Source: Gammaproteobacteria bacterium
GTDB taxonomy: Bacteria; Pseudomonadota; Gammaproteobacteria; JASBUN01
NCBI GenBank assembly: GCA_030147845.1
Contig: JASBUN010000035.1
Location: 1-64,000 of the forward strand
Length of the DNA stretch: 64,000 nucleotides
Direction: 5' to 3'
Position numbers and translations under genes: made by a program. How positions within the stretch are numbered: the first letter of the stretch is position 1; each line of letters begins with the position of its first letter. The notes under the pieces were generated by a model, which saw only the letters and a list, made by a program, of their open reading frames with translations, did no database searches and had not been told where the DNA came from. This document shows positions 23,842-32,770 of this stretch, piece after piece.

Positions 23842-24879
23842 ATGGATATTGCGGAGTTGCTTGCGTTTGCGGTGAAAAATAATGCTTCGGACCTGCATTT
23901 GTCGGCCGGCTTGCCGCCCATGATTCGCGTCGACGGTGATATTCGGCGCATCAATGTTCCGGCGCTGGACCACAAAACCGTACACGGCCTGATTTACGAC
24001 ATCATGAATGACAAGCAGCGTAAGGACTTTGAAGAGTTCTTCGAGACTGATTTTTCGTTCGAGATACCGGGCTTGGCGCGTTTCCGCGTCAACGCTTTCA
24101 ATCAGAATCGCGGCGCCGGTGCGGTGTTTCGTACCATTCCTTCAAACATTCTCAGTCTCGAGGATCTGGGCTGCCCGAAAGTGTTTCAGGAAGTTTCCAT
24201 GAACCCGCGCGGACTGGTGCTGGTGACCGGGCCGACCGGCTCCGGCAAGTCGACCACCTTGGCGGCGATGATGAATTTCGTCAACGAAAGCCAGTTTGCG
24301 CATGTTTTGACTATCGAGGATCCGATCGAATTCGTGCACCAAAGCAAGAAGTGCCTGGTCAATCAACGCGAGGTGCATCGCGATACGCTCGGCTTTTCCG
24401 AGGCATTGCGTTCGGCGCTGCGCGAAGACCCGGACATCATTCTGGTCGGCGAGATGCGTGACCTCGAAACCATTCGTTTGGCCTTGACGGCGGCCGAGAC
24501 CGGTCACTTGGTATTTGGCACCCTGCACACCTCGTCGGCGGCCAAGACCATCGACCGTGTGATCGACGTATTTCCGGGCGGCGAGAAAGACATGGTGCGC
24601 TCGATGCTTTCAGAGTCGCTGCGCGCGGTTATTTCGCAGACCTTGCTCAAACGCGTCGGCGGTGGCCGTACGGCCGCCTGGGAGATCATGATCGGCACGC
24701 CGGCGATCCGTAACTTGATCCGCGAAGACAAAGTTGCACAGATGTATTCGGCCATACAGACTGGCCAGAACCAGGGCATGCAGACCCTGGATCAGCACTT
24801 ACAACAGTTGGTTGCCAAAGGTATGGTCAGCAAGCAGGACGCGCTGGTCCGTGCTCAAAACAAAGACATGTTTCGTTGA
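23842..24879 (+). CDS. pilT: Type IV pilus retraction ATPase PilT
   Basis: 345 residues. This hexameric cytoplasmic motor depolymerises type IV pili. The N-terminal PAS-like domain begins MDIAELLAFAVKNNASDLHLSAG. Walker A is GPTGSGKST near 132, the Asp box IEDPIEFVH follows, Walker B is near DIILVGEMRDLET, and the His box is GTLHTSSA. The AIRNLIRE motif near 287, needed for retraction in PilT, is present and separates it from PilU. The start follows GGGGGTTACGTTAA. pilU follows after 33 bases on the same strand. Confidence 0.96.
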   Translation: MDIAELLAFAVKNNASDLHLSAGLPPMIRVDGDIRRINVPALDHKTVHGLIYDIMNDKQRKDFEEFFETDFSFEIPGLARFRVNAFNQNRGAGAVFRTIPSNILSLEDLGCPKVFQEVSMNPRGLVLVTGPTGSGKSTTLAAMMNFVNESQFAHVLTIEDPIEFVHQSKKCLVNQREVHRDTLGFSEALRSALREDPDIILVGEMRDLETIRLALTAAETGHLVFGTLHTSSAAKTIDRVIDVFPGGEKDMVRSMLSESLRAVISQTLLKRVGGGRTAAWEIMIGTPAIRNLIREDKVAQMYSAIQTGQNQGMQTLDQHLQQLVAKGMVSKQDALVRAQNKDMFR

Positions 24880-24912
24880 CGCGGAGCATATTATAGTTAC
24901 CAAGGGGTCGAT

Positions 24913-26037
24913 ATGGATTTCAATTCACTGCTCAAGTTGATGGTCAGCAAAAAGGCGTCGGATTTGTTCATCACCGCCGGCGTCGCGCCTTCCATGAAGG
25001 TCAACGGTAAGATTGCGCCCGTGGCGCAGAACACACTCACGCCCGATCAGGCGCGTGAGGTGGTGTTTAGCGTCATGAACGCGGAGCAGCGCAAGGAATT
25101 CGAGCGTACGCGGGAGTGCAATTTCGCCATCAGTGCCAGCGGCGTCGGACGCTTTCGCGTTAGCGCCTTCATCCAACGAAATTTCGCCGGCATGGTGTTG
25201 CGCCGCATCGAGACACGCATTCCGAAGGTGGAAGAACTCTACCTGCCGCCGATCACCAAGAATCTGGCCATGGTCAAGCGCGGTCTGGTCATCATGGTCG
25301 GCGCCACCGGCTCGGGCAAGTCAACCTCATTGGCGGCCATGATCGGTTATCGAAATCAGAACAGCACCGGCCACATCGTCACCATCGAAGATCCGATCGA
25401 GTACGTGCATCAGCACGGCGGTTGCATCATCACACAGCGTGAAGTCGGTATCGATACCGAGAATTTTGAAGTGGCGCTGCGCAATACCTTGCGCCAAGCA
25501 CCCGATGTCATCCTCATCGGCGAGGTACGCGCGCGCGAAACCATGGATTACGCTATCGCATTTGCCGAGACCGGGCATTTATGCCTGTGTACCTTGCACG
25601 CCAACAATGCCAACCAGGCGCTCGATCGCATTATCAACTTCTTTCCGGAGGATCGTCGCTCGCAGTTGCTAATGGACTTGTCGCTCAATCTCAAGGCCAT
25701 TGTCGCCCAGCAACTCATCCCGCAGCCTGATGGCAAGGGTCGGCGTGTGGCGGTCGAGACGCTCATCAATACGCCGCTGGCTGCTGATATCATCCGTAAG
25801 GGCGAGGTCCACAAGCTCAAGGAATTGATGAAGAAATCCGCCCAGCAGGGCATGAAGACCTTCGATCAGGCGCTCTACGAACTGCATGCCGCCGGTAGTA
25901 TCAGCTACGAGGACGCGATCGCCTACGCCGACTCGGCCAACGAAGTGCGACTCATGATCAAGCTTGGTGGCGGCGATCCGGAACGGTTTGCCGAAGCCAT
26001 GGATGGTGTGTCGATCGTCGAAGACGCGACGCGCTGA
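24913..26037 (+). CDS. pilU: Type IV pilus retraction ATPase PilU
   Basis: 374 residues, the PilT paralogue that assists retraction. Walker A is GATGSGKSTSLAAMIGYRN near 133; Walker B is VILIGEVRARETMDYA. The C-terminus is longer than that of PilT and lacks the AIRNLIRE sequence, having NTPLAADIIRKGEVHKLKELM instead. It starts at an ATG preceded by AAGGGG. Together with PilT it is the force generator steered by the Chp system encoded at 35.3-47.1 kb. Confidence 0.95.
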   Translation: MDFNSLLKLMVSKKASDLFITAGVAPSMKVNGKIAPVAQNTLTPDQAREVVFSVMNAEQRKEFERTRECNFAISASGVGRFRVSAFIQRNFAGMVLRRIETRIPKVEELYLPPITKNLAMVKRGLVIMVGATGSGKSTSLAAMIGYRNQNSTGHIVTIEDPIEYVHQHGGCIITQREVGIDTENFEVALRNTLRQAPDVILIGEVRARETMDYAIAFAETGHLCLCTLHANNANQALDRIINFFPEDRRSQLLMDLSLNLKAIVAQQLIPQPDGKGRRVAVETLINTPLAADIIRKGEVHKLKELMKKSAQQGMKTFDQALYELHAAGSISYEDAIAYADSANEVRLMIKLGGGDPERFAEAMDGVSIVEDATR

Positions 26038-26060
26038 GCGCCGCGCGCGCGGCGCGTCTC

Positions 26061-26939
26061 TCAGTCCGGGAATACGGCCGCAGCGTCGAATACCGGGCCG
26101 TCGACACACACGCGTTTCATGGCCGGACCGTGTTCGGTGCGCACTTCGACCGTACAGCCGGCGCAGCCACCCACCGCGCAGGCCATGAATTCTTCCAGCG
26201 ACACCTGACACGGTAGCCGGTAGTCGCCTGCCAGTCGGGCCACCGCTTGCAACATCGGGTGCGGGCCGCAAGCGAATATCTCGACTTGCGCCAGACCGCG
26301 CTCATCCAGCCGATCGAGCCAGGCGCGCGCCAAATCAGTGACGTAACCCTGGTAGCAACCGGCGAACTCTTGTTGACTGGCCAGACGGCTGGCCACGCCC
26401 CAGTCTTCCATCAGCGGCATGGCGGCGATGACGCCGTCGGGCATGCCCGGCACCAGGATCTCCGAAGGCCGAAGCGTGAACGGGAACGGCACTTCCGAGC
26501 CCATAAGCACCAGCGGCGCAAACGCTGCGCGCGTGCGCATCAGGCTTTCGGCCAAAAACACCATCGGCGGAATGCCTACGCCGCCGCCGATCAACAGGGT
26601 CCGCGGTCGTTCCGCATGCGCTTGAAAGGCTCGGCCGATCGGGCCCATGAGGCTGATGGTTTCGCCGACTTGGCGTTTGGCCAGTAGCGCCGTGCCGTGG
26701 CCGACGTTCTTGTACAGCAGATCCACCCAGCCGGCCTCGGCTGAGGCGCGCATGATCGACAACGGGCGACGCATGGGCAACAGCGTGTCGCACTGCAGGT
26801 GGACGAAACTACCGGCCTCGGCGCGCTGCGCGCACTCCGGCGCGTGCAGGCGCAAGATATATTGGTCGCCGGCGTAGCTTTGATGCGTGAGGACCTTGGC
26901 ATCCTCGATGGCAATGGTGTCGCGCTGGGCTGGTTTCAT
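26061..26939 (-). CDS. pyrK: PyrK-like dihydroorotate dehydrogenase electron-transfer subunit
   Basis: 292 residues. An FAD-binding barrel with MRRPLSIMRA is followed by an NAD-binding lobe with GGGVGIPPMVF and ACGPHPML. The C-terminal [2Fe-2S] site has CAVGGCAGCTVEV and a later VCVDGPVFDA Cys. In class 1B dihydroorotate dehydrogenases this subunit passes electrons from dihydroorotate, through the PyrD flavin, to NAD+. No pyrD is adjacent here: the next gene is the opposite-strand pilU. It is the last gene of the gshB-to-pyrK operon, 53 bases after pyrC'. Its partner must be encoded elsewhere, or it serves another oxidoreductase. Confidence 0.88.
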   Translation of the reverse strand: MKPAQRDTIAIEDAKVLTHQSYAGDQYILRLHAPECAQRAEAGSFVHLQCDTLLPMRRPLSIMRASAEAGWVDLLYKNVGHGTALLAKRQVGETISLMGPIGRAFQAHAERPRTLLIGGGVGIPPMVFLAESLMRTRAAFAPLVLMGSEVPFPFTLRPSEILVPGMPDGVIAAMPLMEDWGVASRLASQQEFAGCYQGYVTDLARAWLDRLDERGLAQVEIFACGPHPMLQAVARLAGDYRLPCQVSLEEFMACAVGGCAGCTVEVRTEHGPAMKRVCVDGPVFDAAAVFPD

Positions 26940-26992
26940 GATTGGTCACGTATCGTGTTGGCTGAGCATGGTCGGTGATGGTGTCGAGGCGG

Positions 26993-28273
26993 TCAATTTG
27001 CGCGCTTGAATACCATTCTACCGGCCAGCAAGGTGTAATTGACGCGGCCGTCGAATTCCCAACCGACGAACGGCGTGTTACGGCCGCGGCTGACCATGTC
27101 CGCGGTGCGCAAGGTCCAATGCGCCTGTGGATCGAATATACACACGTCGGCCAGCACACCTGGCGTCAGGCTGCCGGCGTCAATGTGCAGAATCTCGGCC
27201 GGGCCACAGGTCAGCCGCGCAATGGCTTGCGTCAAGTCGAGGCTGCCGTTATGCACCAATCGCAACGTCAACGGTAACAACGTTCCCAGTCCGGAGATGC
27301 CGGCCGCAGTGGCGCAAAACGGCGCCTGCTTGGCGTCCGCCTCGTGCGGTTGATGGTCAGAACAGATGGCGCTGATGGCGTCATGCACGACGCCGTCGCA
27401 CAATCCCTCGCGGTCGCGCTCGGTGCGCAGCGGTGGATTGACGTGACAGTTGCTGTCGAATTGCGCGGTGTCGAGCTCGGTCAATGCCAATTGGTGCGCG
27501 GCGACATCGGCGCTCACGGGCAAGCCGTCATACCGCGCACGCGCAATCATGCGCACCGCTCGCGCGGTCGACAAGCGACAGAAATGTGCGCGCACGCCGG
27601 TTTGTGCAATGAGCGCCAAGTCGCGCGCCACAGCCGCGGTCTCGGCTGCTTCCGGAATTCCCGGCAGGCCGAGGCGAGTGGCTACCGCGCCTTCATGCGC
27701 GCAACCGTTGTTACGTAACCATGGATCCTCCGGCGTCAAAAAAACCGTCAGTCCTTGAGTGGAGGCATACTCCATCGCGCGGCGCATGATCTGACTGTTG
27801 ACCATACCGCCGACATTGCCAACACCGACGCAGCCGGCCTCCAGCAACTCCGCCATTTCGCTCAATTGTTCGCCGGCCAAACCGTGCGTCAGTGCGCCGA
27901 GCGGCACCAGGCGCGCGTGCCCGGCCTGTTGCGCGCGTCGACGTACCAATTGCGCTACCGCAGGTGTGTCGATAATAGGGTCGGTATCCGGTGGGCAGCA
28001 CAACGTGGTGATGCCGGCGGCCGCGGCGGCCGCGGTCTCCGAAGCAATAGTGGCTTTGTGTTCGTGCCCCGGTTCGCGCAGTCGCGCGCAAAGATCCACC
28101 AGACCGGGACAGACGACTTGGCCGCCGGCGTCGATCTCGTGCTCGGCGCTGAAGCCGTCCGGCGCGGCGCCGACCGCGACGATGCGTTTATCGGCGATGT
28201 AGACGTCGCAGATTCTGTCGATCTGATTGACGGGATCGACCACGTGGCCGTTACGAATCACGCTGCGCATCAC
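26993..28273 (-). CDS. pyrX: Inactive dihydroorotase homologue (PyrC'/PyrX type)
   Basis: 426 residues with an overall dihydroorotase fold (CPGLVDL...[27 protein letters not shown]). The first metal-binding motif H-x-H is replaced by Cys62-Ala-Arg64 ([10 protein letters not shown]). The HVS-type ligand region reads HFCRLST, and the usual PHHL region reads AAHQL. Several zinc ligands are thus lost. In Pseudomonas such a PyrC' has no activity but is needed to assemble aspartate transcarbamoylase with PyrB. Here too it overlaps the end of pyrB by 4 bases. A separate active dihydroorotase should exist elsewhere. The start is an ATG; MMRS may begin at either methionine. Confidence 0.9.
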   Translation of the reverse strand: MMRSVIRNGHVVDPVNQIDRICDVYIADKRIVAVGAAPDGFSAEHEIDAGGQVVCPGLVDLCARLREPGHEHKATIASETAAAAAAGITTLCCPPDTDPIIDTPAVAQLVRRRAQQAGHARLVPLGALTHGLAGEQLSEMAELLEAGCVGVGNVGGMVNSQIMRRAMEYASTQGLTVFLTPEDPWLRNNGCAHEGAVATRLGLPGIPEAAETAAVARDLALIAQTGVRAHFCRLSTARAVRMIARARYDGLPVSADVAAHQLALTELDTAQFDSNCHVNPPLRTERDREGLCDGVVHDAISAICSDHQPHEADAKQAPFCATAAGISGLGTLLPLTLRLVHNGSLDLTQAIARLTCGPAEILHIDAGSLTPGVLADVCIFDPQAHWTLRTADMVSRGRNTPFVGWEFDGRVNYTLLAGRMVFKRAN

Positions 28274-29241
28274 GTCGCCTCCCGTGCCGCGGCTTCGCGG
28301 CTGCGCATGGCCATGGACATGACCGCCATGCGCACGGCAATGCCGTGCGAGACCTGCTGCAGGATGACCGAGCGCGGACCGTCGGCGACCTGTGAGTCCA
28401 TTTCGACGCCGCGATTGATCGGCCCAGGATGCATGACGATGGCGTCGTCTTTGGCATGGCTGAGGCGTTTTTCGGTCAATCCGTAGCGATAGAAATACTC
28501 GTGCGCGCTGGGTAGCAGGGCACCCTGCATGCGCTCGCGCTGCAGGCGCAGCATCATGATCACGTCGGCGTCATGGATGCCTTGTTTGAGATCGGTAAAG
28601 GCGCGTACACCGAGGCTCTCGACCTCGAGCGGCAATAAGGTGCGCGGTGCGACCACGCGCACTTCGCCGGCGCCGAGCATGTTGAGCGCCTGGATCTGCG
28701 AGCGGGCCACGCGTGAATGCAGTATGTCGCCGACGATGGCGACGCATAACGGACCAAAGTCACCTTTTTGTCGCCGAATGGTGAACATGTCCAGCATGGC
28801 CTGGGTCGGGTGCGCATGGCGGCCGTCGCCGGCGTTGATGACGGCAACATGCGGCTGCACGTGTGCGGCCATGAAGTGTGCGGCGCCGCTGTCGGCATGG
28901 CGCACCACGAACATGTCGCAGTGCATAGCCTCCAAGTTACGCAGCGTATCCAGCAAGGTCTCGCCCTTGACCGCACTGGAGGCGTTGATATTGATATTGA
29001 GCACGTCCGCCGACAGGCGTTTGGCGGCCAGTTCAAAGGTCGTGCGTGTGCGTGTACTGGCCTCGAAGAATAGGTTGACGATGGTCTTGCCGCGCAGCAG
29101 CGGGACTTTTTTGACGGTTTGCTCGGGTACACCGGCAAACGATTCTGCGGCGTCAAGTATGTCGACCAGAATGTCGCGGTTGAGACCGTCGACTGACAAG
29201 AAGTGGCGTAGTCGGCCCTGATCGTCGATCTGCAAATTCAT
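28270..29241 (-). CDS. pyrB: Aspartate carbamoyltransferase catalytic chain
   Basis: 323 residues. It condenses carbamoyl phosphate and aspartate in pyrimidine synthesis. The carbamoyl-phosphate loop [18 protein letters not shown] is near 59-76, [12 protein letters not shown] near 143, and [10 protein letters not shown] near 281. A short N-terminal extension precedes the LSVDGL start of the fold, as in the Pseudomonas type. It has GGTGGAGGA before its ATG. The upstream leader ORF ends across its start (ATGA), and pyrC' overlaps its end. Confidence 0.95.
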   Translation of the reverse strand: MNLQIDDQGRLRHFLSVDGLNRDILVDILDAAESFAGVPEQTVKKVPLLRGKTIVNLFFEASTRTRTTFELAAKRLSADVLNININASSAVKGETLLDTLRNLEAMHCDMFVVRHADSGAAHFMAAHVQPHVAVINAGDGRHAHPTQAMLDMFTIRRQKGDFGPLCVAIVGDILHSRVARSQIQALNMLGAGEVRVVAPRTLLPLEVESLGVRAFTDLKQGIHDADVIMMLRLQRERMQGALLPSAHEYFYRYGLTEKRLSHAKDDAIVMHPGPINRGVEMDSQVADGPRSVILQQVSHGIAVRMAVMSMAMRSREAAAREAT

Positions 29242-29333
29242 ATTCGCTGCGTTCCTCCACCTGCGGTAGCCGACAATCGCGCGTCGGTGCCGCTGGCGAA
29301 GGTCCCCGTGGTCGTGTTGTTATCGTTATTCAT
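29238..29333 (-). CDS. Possible 31-residue leader ORF before pyrB
   Basis: In the 104-base gap between pyrR and pyrB an ATG at 29333 opens a 31-codon frame ([15 protein letters not shown]...GGGTQRI). Its TGA overlaps the pyrB ATG as ATGA. It is rich in Asn, Thr and Gly. Its own ribosome site is poor. The exact end at the pyrB start suggests translational coupling, but a frame this short could arise by chance. Confidence 0.35.
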   Translation of the reverse strand: MNNDNNTTTGTFASGTDARLSATAGGGTQRI

Positions 29334-29345
29334 GGTTTGCTGAGC

Positions 29346-29879
29346 TTATGCATCCCGGCGCCCGGCGCCGCGCTCGCTGACGGCTGAAATGGTGAGATGC
29401 AAGGGCTCCGGGCCGGTCAGTTTAACCTGTTGGCCGGGTTCCAGCGCCAGCCGCTTGCCGACGACGTTGGCTTGTATGGGTAGCTCGCGTCCGCCGCGAT
29501 CAACCAGCGTCACCAATAAGATCGAAGAGGGTCGGCCGTAGTCGAAAATTTCGTTCATGGCCGCGCGTACGGTGCGGCCGGTAAATAGTACGTCGTCGAC
29601 CAGTATGATATGGCGGTCGTCGACGCTGAACGGCAGTTCGGAAGGCTTTACCTGTGGGTTCATACCGATACGGGTAAAATCGTCGCGATAGAACGAGATA
29701 TCCAAAGTGCCCAGCTTTTCGCTCAATACGAGACTCCGGTGCAAGTGCTCGGCGATCCAGACGCCGCCGGTATGGATGCCGACCAAGAGCGGGTCGTCGA
29801 TACCGCGCCGAGTCAGTAGGGCACGCAACTGCTGCGCCATCTCGCCGATAATTTGCTCAACTTCGTTGTCGTCAGTCAC
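29346..29879 (-). CDS. pyrR: PyrR: pyrimidine operon regulator / uracil phosphoribosyltransferase
   Basis: 177 residues of the type I phosphoribosyltransferase fold. The PRPP loop is ILVDDVLFTGRTVRAAMNEI near 92-111; LVDRGGRELPIQANVVGK follows. In Bacillus PyrR attenuates pyr operons by RNA binding. In pseudomonads it lies upstream of pyrB-pyrC', exactly as here, and its regulatory mode is less clear. It overlaps yqgF by 8 bases. I see no clear anti-terminator in the 104 bases before pyrB. Confidence 0.92.
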   Translation of the reverse strand: MTDDNEVEQIIGEMAQQLRALLTRRGIDDPLLVGIHTGGVWIAEHLHRSLVLSEKLGTLDISFYRDDFTRIGMNPQVKPSELPFSVDDRHIILVDDVLFTGRTVRAAMNEIFDYGRPSSILLVTLVDRGGRELPIQANVVGKRLALEPGQQVKLTGPEPLHLTISAVSERGAGRRDA

Positions 29880-30327
29880 CGCTGGACTCCTGCCGGCGCT
29901 GCAGCCAGTCCTGCAGGATGATTTGTGCCGCTACCGGGTCGAGGTCGCCCCGGCGTACCTTGCCGCGCGTGCCGGCCGCGCGCGCACGCGTGGTCACTTC
30001 GCGCGCCTCGCGTGAACTTAGGCGCTCTTCGGCCTCGAAAACCGGCAAACCGAAGCGGCCGTGCAACTGGCGTCCGAAACGGCGCGCGGCGCGGGTCATC
30101 GTGTGCTCGCGGTCGTCCATCGATACCGGCACGCCAACCACCAATGCGTCGGGCTGCCACTGTTTCAACAGCTTGTCGATGGCGTCCCAGTCGGGACGAT
30201 TTTGCGCCGCATGCAGCGTCGTCAGAGCGCTGGCGGTGGCGGTGATTTCCTGCCCGACCGCGACACCGATCTTGCGGGTGCCGAAATCGAAGGCGATCAA
30301 AGTGCGTTGCCCGAGCGCTGTCATCAA
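29872..30327 (-). CDS. yqgF: YqgF/RuvX family RNase H-fold nuclease
   Basis: 151 residues. The family has been described as a Holliday-junction resolvase candidate and as a pre-16S rRNA maturation nuclease. IAFDFGTRKIGVAVGQ near 11-26 carries the catalytic Asp; VVGVPVSMDD is near 65, EERLSSREA near 100, and a final D in GDLDPVAAQIILQDWL. It sits between algH and pyrR, the standard gammaproteobacterial order. It overlaps pyrR by 8 bases. Confidence 0.93.
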   Translation of the reverse strand: MMTALGQRTLIAFDFGTRKIGVAVGQEITATASALTTLHAAQNRPDWDAIDKLLKQWQPDALVVGVPVSMDDREHTMTRAARRFGRQLHGRFGLPVFEAEERLSSREAREVTTRARAAGTRGKVRRGDLDPVAAQIILQDWLQRRQESSGD

Positions 30328-30342
30328 TGTCGGCCGGCATGC

Positions 30343-30906
30343 TCAAGCGTGTCCGGCATCGCCGGAGAGAAGATTCAAATCGACGCCGAGTAGTGCGGCG
30401 GCTTGCCGCCAGCGATCATCGTCGGGGGTGTCGAACAGCACGTTGTCGTCGGCCGGACCGCTCAACCAAGCGTTGTCGGCCAGTTCGCGTTCCAGTTGCC
30501 CGGCGCCCCAGCCGGCGTAGCCGAGCGCGATCAAGGCGCGCTTAGGCCCCTCACCGCGAGCGATGGCGGCGAGAATGTCGCGCGATGTGGTCAAGCCGAT
30601 GCGATCCGTGACCGACAGGGTCGATTCCCACTCGGCGGTCGGATGGTGGAGCACGAAGCCGCGCTCGCGCTGTACCGGACCACCCATGTATACCGGCCGT
30701 GCGGCGATGCCGCCGTCCGGTGTCTGGATTTCCATGTGTTCAAGGATTTCGCCCAGGGTCAACTCCAGGGGGCGGTTGATGACGATACCGAGCGCGCCCT
30801 CTGCAGTATGTTCGCAGATATAGGTGACCGTATGAAAGAAATTCGGGTCCGCCAGTCGGGGCATGGCGATAAGAAAGTGATTGGTAAGATCGGTGCTAGC
30901 CGTCAT
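30343..30906 (-). CDS. algH: YqgE/AlgH family protein
   Basis: 187 residues: HFLIAMPRLADPNFFHTVTYICEH at the start, then GIVINRPL, VYMGGPVQRERGFVLH, and GYAGWGAGQLERELADNAWL near the C-terminus, all family hallmarks. The role is unclear; in Pseudomonas it was linked to alginate regulation and redox sensing. It is 15 bases upstream of yqgF and 47 bases after tonB. Confidence 0.94.
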   Translation of the reverse strand: MTASTDLTNHFLIAMPRLADPNFFHTVTYICEHTAEGALGIVINRPLELTLGEILEHMEIQTPDGGIAARPVYMGGPVQRERGFVLHHPTAEWESTLSVTDRIGLTTSRDILAAIARGEGPKRALIALGYAGWGAGQLERELADNAWLSGPADDNVLFDTPDDDRWRQAAALLGVDLNLLSGDAGHA

Positions 30907-30953
30907 GGCGTATAGTATCCGGTAGATCGGCGCAACCGATCAAGTACGCTGCG

Positions 30954-31841
30954 TCAACGTCCTACAAGTTCGTTGCCGCTGGTAAACATCCACACGCGCA
31001 CGATGCGCAATTCGCTTTTGCCGTCCAATACCGCGCTCGGCACCGGCGCGAACGGCGAGGCGAGATGCACAATGCGGATGGCGGCGTCGTCGAGTTCGCG
31101 GTGGCCCGATGAGTCGATGATCTTGACACTCACCACACTACCATCGGCGCGCTCGGTTACTTCCATGACTAAACTGCCGGACAGGCCCTTGCGGCGCGCC
31201 GCGTCCGGGTAATTCAGGTTGCCAATACCCTCGACCTTACGCGTCCAGGACTCCAGGTACGCGGCATCTTCGGTCTTGCGCGTGTTGGCGTAGATGTATT
31301 TGGGGTCCGGCCGGTTTGAATAAATCTGCCAGGAGCGCTGTGTGCGGGCCTCCAGCCGCGCAATTTCCTGCGTGCTGCTTTGCATCAGTTGTTGTGCCGA
31401 GATACGCGGTTTAGGCGCTGCCTCGGGCCGCGGTGGCGCGCTGTCGGCTGTGCGATCCGACTTCTCCGTCGTCAGCACCGGCCGACGTTTGGCCGTCGGC
31501 GGTTTTGGATGGGTCGGCGGCGCATTGACCGTGGCGCGCCTGGGTGTTTTGCTGGGTGTCGGCACGGTGGTTGGCGCTTTTTTCGGTACACGCTTGGCGG
31601 TATTGCCGCCACCGGCCTGATTTTCCTGCGCCCGGTAGTCGGCTTTATCGGGTGCTTTCGGACTGCGGGTGTTGACCAGTGTGATGTCCAGGGTATCGAT
31701 GATCTTCGGCTTGTCGTGATCGGTGAGCGTGAAACTTACGCCCAAGATCAACAGCGCGTGGAAGGCCAAGGCCAGGAACAGCGTCAGGACCAGGCGGTCA
31801 CTGGAGGTGATGATCGGTCTTTTGGGCGCGCTCGTCGACAC
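30954..31841 (-). CDS. TonB family energy-transducing protein
   Basis: 295 residues. One N-terminal membrane helix (LVLTLFLALAFHALLILGVSFTL) is followed by a long Pro/Lys/Thr-rich periplasmic spacer (about 75-145) and a C-terminal TonB domain with YPDAARRKGLSGSLVMEVT and SSGHRELDDAAIRIV. It would link the inner-membrane proton-motive force to an outer-membrane receptor. No exbB/exbD genes are nearby. It lies between the Gx-transporter-like gene and algH in the same operon, a position seen in many gammaproteobacteria. Confidence 0.88.
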   Translation of the reverse strand: MSTSAPKRPIITSSDRLVLTLFLALAFHALLILGVSFTLTDHDKPKIIDTLDITLVNTRSPKAPDKADYRAQENQAGGGNTAKRVPKKAPTTVPTPSKTPRRATVNAPPTHPKPPTAKRRPVLTTEKSDRTADSAPPRPEAAPKPRISAQQLMQSSTQEIARLEARTQRSWQIYSNRPDPKYIYANTRKTEDAAYLESWTRKVEGIGNLNYPDAARRKGLSGSLVMEVTERADGSVVSVKIIDSSGHRELDDAAIRIVHLASPFAPVPSAVLDGKSELRIVRVWMFTSGNELVGR

Positions 31842-31869
31842 GGATTCCTCGGTGGACTGCCAGCGGCGG

Positions 31870-32397
31870 TCAGTGGCCTTGCGGCAGATGTTTCAACAGG
31901 CTGCGGACGATTATACCGTTGACGATGCCGAACAGCACCGCCGCGGTCATCAAAACCGGCAACAAATGTAGCAATGCCGGATGCGGAATGAACAGCGCGT
32001 AGGCGGCCCCGAACTGCGCCGCCATGTGGCTCATCGCCGCCAGCAAACTATAGCCAAGAGGACCAAAACCGCGCCCCGGTAAGTGTATTGCCAAGCCCAA
32101 AACCGCCAAACTGGCGACTGCGCCGCTGGCGCTGAGCACAAAAGTGGGCGATAGAAAGGTGCCCAGCAGCAGGCTGCCGGCGAGCACCCGCAAGAGCCCC
32201 ACCCAGACTGCGGTGCGCCAACCGAAGCGCATCAGCACGGCGATGGTGACGACGTTGGCTAAGCCCGGTTTGACGCCCGGCAGCGGTGTCGGCAAGGCGC
32301 TTTCGGCGATATGGATGGTAACCGCCAAGGCCGCCAACCAAGCGATCAGGTAATCCTCGCGGGTGGCGATGAGTGTTTTCATGTTCGGCGTCGGCAA
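31870..32397 (-). CDS. Gx transporter family / heptaprenyl diphosphate synthase component I-like membrane protein (EetB-like)
   Basis: 175 residues, mostly membrane helices. The diagnostic motif LPGVKPGLANVVTIAVLMRFG is near 38-58, and LLRVLAGSLLLGTF follows. The family (Hpre_diP_synt_I) is misnamed from early annotation. Members neighbour ApbE and NusG-II genes, and in Listeria a member (EetB) takes part in flavin-based electron transfer. Here it follows the NusG-II gene by 13 bases in an operon that also has apbE. The role as an electron-transfer or precursor-transport membrane component is inferred. Confidence 0.8.
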   Translation of the reverse strand: MPTPNMKTLIATREDYLIAWLAALAVTIHIAESALPTPLPGVKPGLANVVTIAVLMRFGWRTAVWVGLLRVLAGSLLLGTFLSPTFVLSASGAVASLAVLGLAIHLPGRGFGPLGYSLLAAMSHMAAQFGAAYALFIPHPALLHLLPVLMTAAVLFGIVNGIIVRSLLKHLPQGH

Positions 32398-32410
32398 GGC
32401 GGCGGCCGGA

Positions 32411-32770
32411 CTAGAAGTTGATGCTGTCGTATTTGCGCTTGCCGCCCAGGATTTCTATGCTCACGCGGTTGGGCACGCAGGCGGCCAATTCGCCGCTGTG
32501 GGACTGCCAGCCCGAATGGATACAAATCTTGCCGCTGCAAGGCGAGGACACGAAGCGTGCTTTGCCGTGTTGGATTTTGATCACGCTGTCGCCAAGCGCG
32601 CCATGTACATGCACGGTGCGGTCCTGATCGAGCGACAAGATTTTTGTCGGTTGTCCGGCCGCCCAGATTTCCACCTGATCACCGAGTCCGCCACGCTGCC
32701 ACAGAGTGGCGTACAGCAACGGCAGTAACGCCAGTGTAACGACGATGAGTATCCAGTCGGCTCGGGTCAT
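32411..32770 (-). CDS. NusG domain II-containing exported protein (EetA-like)
   Basis: 119 residues. One N-terminal membrane anchor (WILIVVTLALLPLLYATLW) is followed by a small beta-rich domain of the NusG-II/DUF1312 type with SSPCSGKICIHSGWQ near 78-92 and CVPNRVSIEI. The two cysteines in PCSGKIC are typical of the family. It is predicted outside the membrane. It overlaps apbE by 4 bases and is followed by the Gx-transporter-like gene. In Listeria the equivalent pair is EetA/EetB. Confidence 0.82.
   Translation of the reverse strand: MTRADWILIVVTLALLPLLYATLWQRGGLGDQVEIWAAGQPTKILSLDQDRTVHVHGALGDSVIKIQHGKARFVSSPCSGKICIHSGWQSHSGELAACVPNRVSIEILGGKRKYDSINF

Noticed and set aside
26993-28273. Annotating this gene as active dihydroorotase (pyrC)
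   Set aside because: The metal-binding H-x-H is Cys-Ala-Arg and further ligands are altered.
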